This document shows positions 1-4,977 of a stretch of 8,924 bases of DNA, piece by piece. A model generated the notes under the pieces. That model was not told the DNA's origin, made no database searches, and was given only the letters and a program-made list of their open reading frames with translations. Position 1 is the stretch's first letter. The number at the start of each line of letters is the position of its first letter. The stretch is from an uncultured Bacilli bacterium (GTDB lineage Bacteria; Bacillota_I; Bacilli_A; RFN20; CAG-631), in the NCBI GenBank assembly GCA_934215405.1, contig CAKPZU010000091.1:1-8924 (forward strand), read 5' to 3'. A program made the position numbers and the translations under genes.

Positions 1-453
1 ATTTATGCAAGTTTTAACTCTTGAAATTCCAATATCATCACCATCAATATAAGCACCATGTGTATCATTAATTTGGAAAACCTCAAGTCTTCTTACTTTA
101 TGAGTTTCATCATTAGCTAAAGGAGTAGAATATGTTATTCTGCTTCTATCAACCCTATTTTTATATTTATTATAATCGTCTTCTTTTGAAGGAAAACTAC
201 TATCCTCACTAGATGATGAATTTCCATCACTAGAGCTATCTTCAATACTTGAACTACTTTCTTCACTTGATGAACTTGCTTCACTAATTGAACTATTATC
301 ATTATTTTGTGAACTTGATTCGACTAATGATGAAGAATTATTAACATTTGATGATTCATTTACATTATTACTTGAATTATCACTTGTAATATAGCTATTA
401 CATCCTTGGAAAATGAAAGCTAAAGCAACTAATAAACAATATTTTTTATTCAT
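1..453 (-). CDS. Surface lipoprotein 5'-nucleotidase / metallophosphatase (UshA/YunD type), N-terminal part
   Basis: Only the first 151 residues are visible; the frame is open to the window edge. It begins with a short lipoprotein signal (basic MNKK, hydrophobic stretch, then FQGC with the lipidated Cys at residue 18). A long Ser/Asn/Glu-rich stalk runs to about residue 95. Then a metallophosphatase starts: VFQINDTHGAY, with N129-D130-T131-H132-G133, followed by GISRVKT. D130 and H132 match the first metal-binding Asp and His of the calcineurin-like UshA family, which removes phosphate from nucleotides outside the membrane. The start is ATG at 453, seven bases after an AAAGGAGT ribosome site that lies inside the end of the upstream DHH gene; the gap to that gene's stop is one base. 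It is the last visible gene of the operon. The rest of the catalytic domain and the 5'-nucleotidase C-terminal domain are outside the window, so substrate is unproven. A CapA- or SoxB-like relative is possible but less likely given the NDTHG context. Confidence 0.85.
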   Translation of the reverse strand, partial: MNKKYCLLVALAFIFQGCNSYITSDNSSNNVNESSNVNNSSSLVESSSQNNDNSSISEASSSSEESSSSIEDSSSDGNSSSSEDSSFPSKEDDYNKYKNRVDRSRITYSTPLANDETHKVRRLEVFQINDTHGAYIDGDDIGISRVKTCIN

Positions 454-454
454 T

Positions 455-1426
455 TTATTTACTCCTTTTAAACTCATAAGGCAAATTATTTTTATAAGCC
501 TTTACAAGTTCATCTGCATCTTTAATAAGTTGAGATGATGCAAACCATGATTTAACGGATGCACCTGCAGCTTTTTGGTGTCCGCCACCACCATATGCTT
601 CGGCAAGCATATTAATTTCAGGACCATTAGATCTAATTCTAACTCTTATTTCTTTTGGATATTCAATAAATAATATCCAAACTGGACACTCTTTAATATT
701 AGCAAGTAAGCTTACAAGAGACGATGCTTCCTCATATGATAAGTTATAATATTTAATTACAAACTTTGAAAGCTTTGCATATACAACTCCGTTTTTTGAA
801 ACTTTTAATGTTCTAAAGACATAAGCTTTTAGCTTAGTCATTCTTAAAGTTTCAAAAGAAAGTTGTTGGTCAATTGCTTCAACATCAACGCCATATTCAA
901 GTAATCTTCCAGCTAAAGTAAATGTTTCAAGATTAACACCTCTATATCTAAAGTTACTTGTATCAGTAATTATTCCAGTATATAAAGCAGTAGCTCCTTC
1001 TTTTGTAATTTTAAGTTCATCATATGAAAATAAGAAACGACAAATTAATAAGGATGTTGCAGCAATGTCTTCATCTACAAAATTATAGCTACCATAATTA
1101 TCAATTATTAAATGATGGTCGACCTTAATAATTTCTTTGCATAATTTATAGCGTTGATCACATATTCTTTCACGAGTTGCAGTATCACAGACAATTGCTA
1201 GTGAATCAACTAATACTTCATCATTAACATCATCCATCTTTCCTAAAAATGATAATGAATCAACATGAGCAGTTAAGCAATAAACTTTTTTCTTTGGATA
1301 AGTAGTTAAAATGATATTTTTAAGCCCGTTTAAAGAACCATAGCAATCCCCATCTGGACGAACATGTCCAAAAATTGCTATGCTATCATATTCTTTAATT
1401 TTCTTTAGCAAAATATCAAAGTTCAT
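455..1426 (-). CDS. nrnA: DHH/DHHA1 phosphoesterase, NrnA-like (nanoRNase / pAp phosphatase)
   Basis: This is a cytoplasmic DHH-superfamily enzyme of 323 residues, the normal length for NrnA. NrnA family members degrade 2-5 nt RNAs to mononucleotides and dephosphorylate 3'-phosphoadenosine 5'-phosphate, using Mn2+. All motifs are visible: HVRPDGDCYGS at 21-31 (His21, Asp25, Asp27), the Asp of CDTA (Asp81), DHH at 103-105, TDTSNF with Asp155, and a C-terminal DHHA1 domain with RIRS at 263-266, GGGGH at 279-283 and AAGA at 286-289. The start is ATG at 1426. Its AAAGGAG ribosome site runs directly into the TAG stop of the upstream paralogue, leaving a four-base gap, which suggests coupled translation. 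The closest neighbour in sequence is the next gene upstream, a paralogue. Some small DHH proteins instead cleave c-di-AMP or pApA, and sequence alone does not separate these activities, so the symbol is by family resemblance. Confidence 0.93.
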   Translation of the reverse strand: MNFDILLKKIKEYDSIAIFGHVRPDGDCYGSLNGLKNIILTTYPKKKVYCLTAHVDSLSFLGKMDDVNDEVLVDSLAIVCDTATRERICDQRYKLCKEIIKVDHHLIIDNYGSYNFVDEDIAATSLLICRFLFSYDELKITKEGATALYTGIITDTSNFRYRGVNLETFTLAGRLLEYGVDVEAIDQQLSFETLRMTKLKAYVFRTLKVSKNGVVYAKLSKFVIKYYNLSYEEASSLVSLLANIKECPVWILFIEYPKEIRVRIRSNGPEINMLAEAYGGGGHQKAAGASVKSWFASSQLIKDADELVKAYKNNLPYEFKRSK

Positions 1427-1430
1427 TAGC

Positions 1431-2363
1431 CTACTCCTTTAACAAATTATTAAAATCTTTAATTATATCATTAACTACTTCAAAATTATCAACTGTGGCA
1501 CCACAAGCATATAAATGGCCTCCACCACCATATTTTTTTGCAATATCAACTAAGTTGATATTTTTACTTCTAAATTCACATAATATTTTTTTTGATATTG
1601 GATCTTTAGTAAAATTACACCAGATGTAAACATTTTCTAAATTGGCCATAACATTAACCATTCCCCTTGAAATAGTAAATGTATCAACCTTAAATTTTTC
1701 AAAAACATCTACGTCATTTTTTAAGAAAGCAACACCATATTCATTAACTTCATATTTTAACATAAAATATGCTCTCATTTTTTGATGTTCAACGCTTTCT
1801 GAATACATTATATTATAAATTGCAGAATAATCAAATCCTAAATCAATTAATTTACCTACTGTTTTAAATAATTCCTTACTTAATGAAAAATTAAAACGAT
1901 TAGTATCTGATATTATTCCAGAAAACAAACACTTAGCTGCTTCATTTGTTATTATAAGATTATTAAAAAATGCAAATTCAGCAATCATTTGACAAGCTGC
2001 AGCAGCTTTAACATTATAATATGCTTTAGCATTTTCAATGTTACAAGGATTATTATGGTGATCAATACATATAATTCCCTTAGCTTTTGAAAATAAAATG
2101 TTTGGTAATAATTCCTTTACTGAAACATCTGTAAGTATTAACAATGAGTTATTATACATTTCATCATCTATTTCATCCATTGTCCCTAAAAAGCATTCAC
2201 GGCTCATATCACCAACTGCATAAACTTTTTTATCTTTAAAATTTTCTTTTATTATTTCTTTTAAGCCAAGTTGTGATCCTAATGCATCTAAGTCAGGCTT
2301 ATTATGACGAGAAATAATTATAGTATCATATTTTTTTATAATATTTAAGATTTCCTTATACAT
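1431..2363 (-). CDS. Second NrnA-like DHH/DHHA1 phosphoesterase (divergent paralogue)
   Basis: A 310-residue cytoplasmic DHH enzyme, paralogous to the next gene downstream. Motifs in order: RHNKPDLDALGS at 19-30 (His20, Asp24, Asp26), TDVS with Asp79 (the usual DTA reads DVS), IDHH with D101-H102-H103, SDTNRF with Asp153, and the DHHA1 signature EFRS at 263-266, GGGGH at 279-283 and ACGA at 286-289. The metal-binding residues are complete, so it should be active. The two copies share layout (GGGGH falls at the same residue numbers) and the FLGxMD segment, but differ over most of their length, so the duplication is old. The start is ATG at 2363 with a GAGGAGA ribosome site about seven bases upstream; the gap to the preceding gene is two bases. 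Paired small DHH proteins are also known in Mollicutes (the MgpA-like proteins). Division of labour (nanoRNA, pAp, pApA) cannot be read from sequence. Confidence 0.92.
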   Translation of the reverse strand: MYKEILNIIKKYDTIIISRHNKPDLDALGSQLGLKEIIKENFKDKKVYAVGDMSRECFLGTMDEIDDEMYNNSLLILTDVSVKELLPNILFSKAKGIICIDHHNNPCNIENAKAYYNVKAAAACQMIAEFAFFNNLIITNEAAKCLFSGIISDTNRFNFSLSKELFKTVGKLIDLGFDYSAIYNIMYSESVEHQKMRAYFMLKYEVNEYGVAFLKNDVDVFEKFKVDTFTISRGMVNVMANLENVYIWCNFTKDPISKKILCEFRSKNINLVDIAKKYGGGGHLYACGATVDNFEVVNDIIKDFNNLLKE

Positions 2364-2365
2364 TT

Positions 2366-3172
2366 TTATTTCTCCTCATTTAATTTGTTAATTATTTTAA
2401 ATATATCATCATAGCATTCAATACACTTATTTTTTATTTTATAATCTATTTCTTTTTGAAGTTTAAAATCAAAAATTTCTTTGTTAGTTAAAAATAATAA
2501 ATGCAATTTATTATCATTAACATATATTGAATTAAAGCCATTTAAATCATTTAAAAAGTCAAAATTAATATTGATGTTTTTATCATTATAAAATAATGTG
2601 TATTTTTTCTTTTTAATTAAGAAGGTATTATCATTATTTTTAAAATAATAGCTAAAGTAATTATTAAATCTTTCAGTTAATGATTCATAATTTAAAACTA
2701 AAGCAAAATTATTTAATGATTTATAATCCATTACTATTAATCTACCAGATATTGTTACAATATCTGATTTGATAAATCGTTTCTCTAAATTTTCAAATTC
2801 ATAATAAGTAACAACTTTGCTATTATAATTAAATGAATAAGCATTTTTTACGTTAAGCTTACTTTTATCAAAGAAATGATATAGATATTCATTTTTTGTA
2901 TTAATTAACGAAATGCTTTGGCAATTAATTTTATTGTTCATAATATAAAAAATATAATTAATTTTTAGTTTTAAATATTCCTTATAAACATAAAAATGCG
3001 ATAGACAATACAAAAGGGAAAGCATAACAATTGCACCTATTATGGAAACAAAGAAGAATTTAGGAGCAAGGAAAATAACTTCTAGTACATAGCTTAATAC
3101 TATAAGTATGGTAAGTATTATTGAAATGATACAAATCTTTTTCCTTTTCTTGTTAAAATCTAATTCATTCAT
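2366..3172 (-). CDS. Two-helix membrane protein with cytoplasmic domain resembling DUF3137
   Basis: I do not recognise this 268-residue protein with certainty. A basic start (NKKRKK) leads into two membrane segments, about 12-35 and 38-60, then a soluble domain of about 200 residues rich in Lys, Asn, Tyr and Phe. By the positive-inside rule, both the N-terminus and this domain should face the cytoplasm. The order of motifs resembles the DUF3137 family: a YYEFENL...SGRLIVMDY segment at 123-150, a ERFNNYF segment at 167-173, and a late YVNDNKLHLLFLTNKEIFDF-like strand pair at about 217-236, where the family has a KLYIAL..K.LFE pattern. That match is from memory of the family pattern, not an alignment, and the family has no established function. 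The start is ATG at 3172 with a weak AAAAGG ribosome site; the gap to the upstream RDD gene is one base. Its position between RDD membrane proteins and DHH enzymes suggests co-expression only. Confidence 0.6.
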   Translation of the reverse strand: MNELDFNKKRKKICIISIILTILIVLSYVLEVIFLAPKFFFVSIIGAIVMLSLLYCLSHFYVYKEYLKLKINYIFYIMNNKINCQSISLINTKNEYLYHFFDKSKLNVKNAYSFNYNSKVVTYYEFENLEKRFIKSDIVTISGRLIVMDYKSLNNFALVLNYESLTERFNNYFSYYFKNNDNTFLIKKKKYTLFYNDKNININFDFLNDLNGFNSIYVNDNKLHLLFLTNKEIFDFKLQKEIDYKIKNKCIECYDDIFKIINKLNEEK

Positions 3173-3173
3173 A

Positions 3174-3935
3174 TTAATATACCTTTTTTACCTTATTGTC
3201 TAATTCCTTTTCGCGTTGTAATGCATTTTTTAATTCTTCTTCATTATCATAAAAAATAGTTTGTTGGCTATCCACTGGATAAACGCTAGCTATTACATCG
3301 CTTAACGATGCATGATTTCCTTTAAATAATAATACGATATTTATTATATAAATTAGTGCAATTATTATTGTGCCAAATAATCCTCCAGTGGCATTAAATA
3401 AAGAATAAAACAAGCACATATAAGGAATTATAGCCATTAATATAGTTTTACCAAATAAAAATCTAATAAATACTTGAATAGGTTTAATTTTTATATTTGA
3501 TTTTGATAATAAAGCAATATGGAAGCATTTCATACCAATTGTTTGTCCATTTCTAAATATTAACGGAATAATAAGTTCAAAAACTAGCATTGAAATAAAT
3601 ATTGAAATGATAGGAACATTTAATACTAATCTATTAACCTTATAGCTATATTCTTTTATTATTTCACTGTTTTTGTATTTTTCAATAACTTCATTAAAGT
3701 TAGGAGCATTTTCACTTATATAATGGTAACTTTTTGAAGCCTCATCATAAATTTTATAGCCAATTCTTTTATATTCATCATCAAGAATATTATAATAATA
3801 ATCAAAATTAAAAATTTTCATTAATAAAAATAATACTCCAGTTAGTAAAACTAAAAACAAAATAAAATCTAAAACAAAGGCAGCAATTCTTAATATATAT
3901 TTAGCATATTTAGGTTTATAAACTAAATTATCCAT
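3174..3935 (-). CDS. RDD-family membrane protein with extended first loop
   Basis: A 253-residue polytopic membrane protein. RDD signatures are visible: Arg16-Ile-Ala-Ala with Asp23 in the first helix (about 16-41), NGQTIGMK at 129-136 after the second helix (about 104-127), and HASLSDVIA at 208-216 near the end. Further hydrophobic segments lie at about 155-180 and 186-205. RDD proteins are widespread and mostly of unknown role; a few are linked to Na+/H+ antiport or protein secretion. Between helices 1 and 2 sits a loop of about 60 hydrophilic residues, longer than in a minimal RDD protein and predicted outside the membrane. It contains YDEASKSY at 63-70, echoed in the paralogue upstream. 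The C-terminal 28 residues are highly charged and probably cytoplasmic. The start is ATG at 3935 with an excellent AAAGGAGGC ribosome site, and it overlaps the previous stop by one base (TAATG), typical of translational coupling. Confidence 0.85.
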   Translation of the reverse strand: MDNLVYKPKYAKYILRIAAFVLDFILFLVLLTGVLFLLMKIFNFDYYYNILDDEYKRIGYKIYDEASKSYHYISENAPNFNEVIEKYKNSEIIKEYSYKVNRLVLNVPIISIFISMLVFELIIPLIFRNGQTIGMKCFHIALLSKSNIKIKPIQVFIRFLFGKTILMAIIPYMCLFYSLFNATGGLFGTIIIALIYIINIVLLFKGNHASLSDVIASVYPVDSQQTIFYDNEEELKNALQREKELDNKVKKVY

Positions 3936-4858
3936 TATTTTGCCTCCTTTAAATTGTAATAGGTAATTTCATACTTATCACCTTCATCAATTGGTTTATT
4001 TATATAATCATCATCAATTAGTATTGTTGATGCACAAATATCATGAAGTGATTGATGATATTTAGTAAATAATGCTAGGATTATTGAAGCAATAAGCCCT
4101 AAAGGTACAGGAAAGCCTATTAATCCTATAAATGATATAGAAAATACAAATTCAAAAAGTATTAAGACTAGTTGCCTAAATAGAATTTGTAGTTTAGAAG
4201 GATTAATATTAGCATTCACCTTTGAAATAAGTAGTAATTTAAAGAACATCTTACCAATTGTCTTATTATCTTTATTAATTAAAGGAATTAATAAATAAAT
4301 AATTAAAAGAGAAAGAACAAAGGCACTTAAAGTAGAGGTATAATTTAACATACTAACCTTTCTTGCTACAACCTTGTAATTTTCATTTTTATTTAAATAT
4401 GCATCTAAATAATTTTTAATGCAGTAGTCTCTTATTTCAACATAAAAATTTGTATATTGTACTCTTATTTTAGAATCATTATAATCATATTCTTTTTCAA
4501 CATAAGAATTTGTAGCTTCATCATAATGAAATAACGATGATTCTTTCTTTTTATTAATGTATTCATCAATTTTGTTTTCAGTACAATTTTTATAAAAATA
4601 AGTCAAATTTTCATCAAATGTTTTAACATCATATATGATTTGAATATTGTTATTTTCATCATATGTATATAATTTAGTAGCAATAGCATAAGAATAATAT
4701 TCTTTCTTTAACTCATCACCATTAAAAATCTTATTTACTATTGGAGTAGTAGCAAATGATAAAATAAGCATTAACAAAATAGCACATATAAAATCAAGTA
4801 AGGCTGCGCCAATTCTTCTTATCCATTTTGGTTTCTTAAAGGTCATCTTTTTTTCCAC
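3935..4858 (-). CDS. RDD-family membrane protein with about 130-residue insertion; first gene of the operon
   Basis: A membrane protein of 307 residues from the chosen start. RDD signatures: RRIGAALLD at 14-22, KTIGK at 199-203, HQSLHDICAS at 268-277. Membrane segments lie at about 15-40, 174-194, 227-248 and 252-266. The loop between the first two helices is about 130 residues long, Tyr/Lys/Asn-rich, predicted extracytoplasmic, and includes YDEATNSY at 112-119, matching YDEASKSY in the next gene. Start choice: the frame stays open to a GTG at 4867, but that codon lies inside a GGGGTGAT stretch (4863-4870) that pairs well with the 16S rRNA tail. GTG at 4858 sits eight bases after the GGGG core, so I prefer it. 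An ATG at 4846 is the third option. Nothing else in the sequence gives a substrate or partner. Function is unknown; family membership is strong. Confidence 0.82.
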   Translation of the reverse strand: MEKKMTFKKPKWIRRIGAALLDFICAILLMLILSFATTPIVNKIFNGDELKKEYYSYAIATKLYTYDENNNIQIIYDVKTFDENLTYFYKNCTENKIDEYINKKKESSLFHYDEATNSYVEKEYDYNDSKIRVQYTNFYVEIRDYCIKNYLDAYLNKNENYKVVARKVSMLNYTSTLSAFVLSLLIIYLLIPLINKDNKTIGKMFFKLLLISKVNANINPSKLQILFRQLVLILFEFVFSISFIGLIGFPVPLGLIASIILALFTKYHQSLHDICASTILIDDDYINKPIDEGDKYEITYYNLKEAK

Positions 4859-4862
4859 TTCT

Positions 4863-4870
4863 ATCACCCC
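4863..4870 (-). promoter_or_regulatory. Shine-Dalgarno site deciding the start of the first RDD gene
   Basis: On the minus strand this reads GGGGTGAT, one mismatch from the GGAGGTGAT complement of the 16S rRNA 3' end. Its GGGG core is eight bases before GTG at 4858, and it contains the alternative GTG at 4867, which would have no ribosome site of its own. Confidence 0.55.
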
Positions 4871-4878
4871 ATCTGTAT

Positions 4879-4907
4879 ATTATCTCATAACATATAATAA
4901 TAAGCAA
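4879..4907 (-). promoter_or_regulatory. Candidate sigma-A promoter of the RDD-DHH-nucleotidase operon
   Basis: Minus strand: TTGCTT (4907-4902), a 17-base spacer, then GATAAT (4884-4879). The -10 box matches five of six consensus positions and the -35 box three of six. It lies just after the terminator of the lipoprotein gene and just before the first operon gene, where a promoter is needed. A start near 4873 would leave a leader of only about 15 bases, enough for the ribosome site. In AT-rich DNA such matches arise by chance, so confidence is modest. Confidence 0.4.
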
Positions 4908-4946
4908 ACAAAAACAGAAGGAAAATTTTTAAAATTCCTTCTGTTT
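4901..4946 (-). terminator. Rho-independent terminator after the OB-fold lipoprotein gene
   Basis: A perfect 12-bp inverted repeat, AAACAGAAGGAA at 4912-4923 with TTCCTTCTGTTT at 4935-4946, encloses an 11-base AT-rich loop. On the minus strand the stem is followed by a T-rich tail, TTTTTGTTTGCTT, counting the T's at the stem base. It starts about 30 bases after the stop of the lipoprotein gene and separates the lipoprotein pair from the six-gene operon. Confidence 0.85.
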
Positions 4947-4977
4947 AAAAGTTTTTAAATAAAATTATAATTATTTA

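Noticed and set aside
4912..4946. Terminator acting in both directions
   Set aside because: On the plus strand the stem is followed by AAAA rather than a T-run, and there is no plus-strand gene to terminate.
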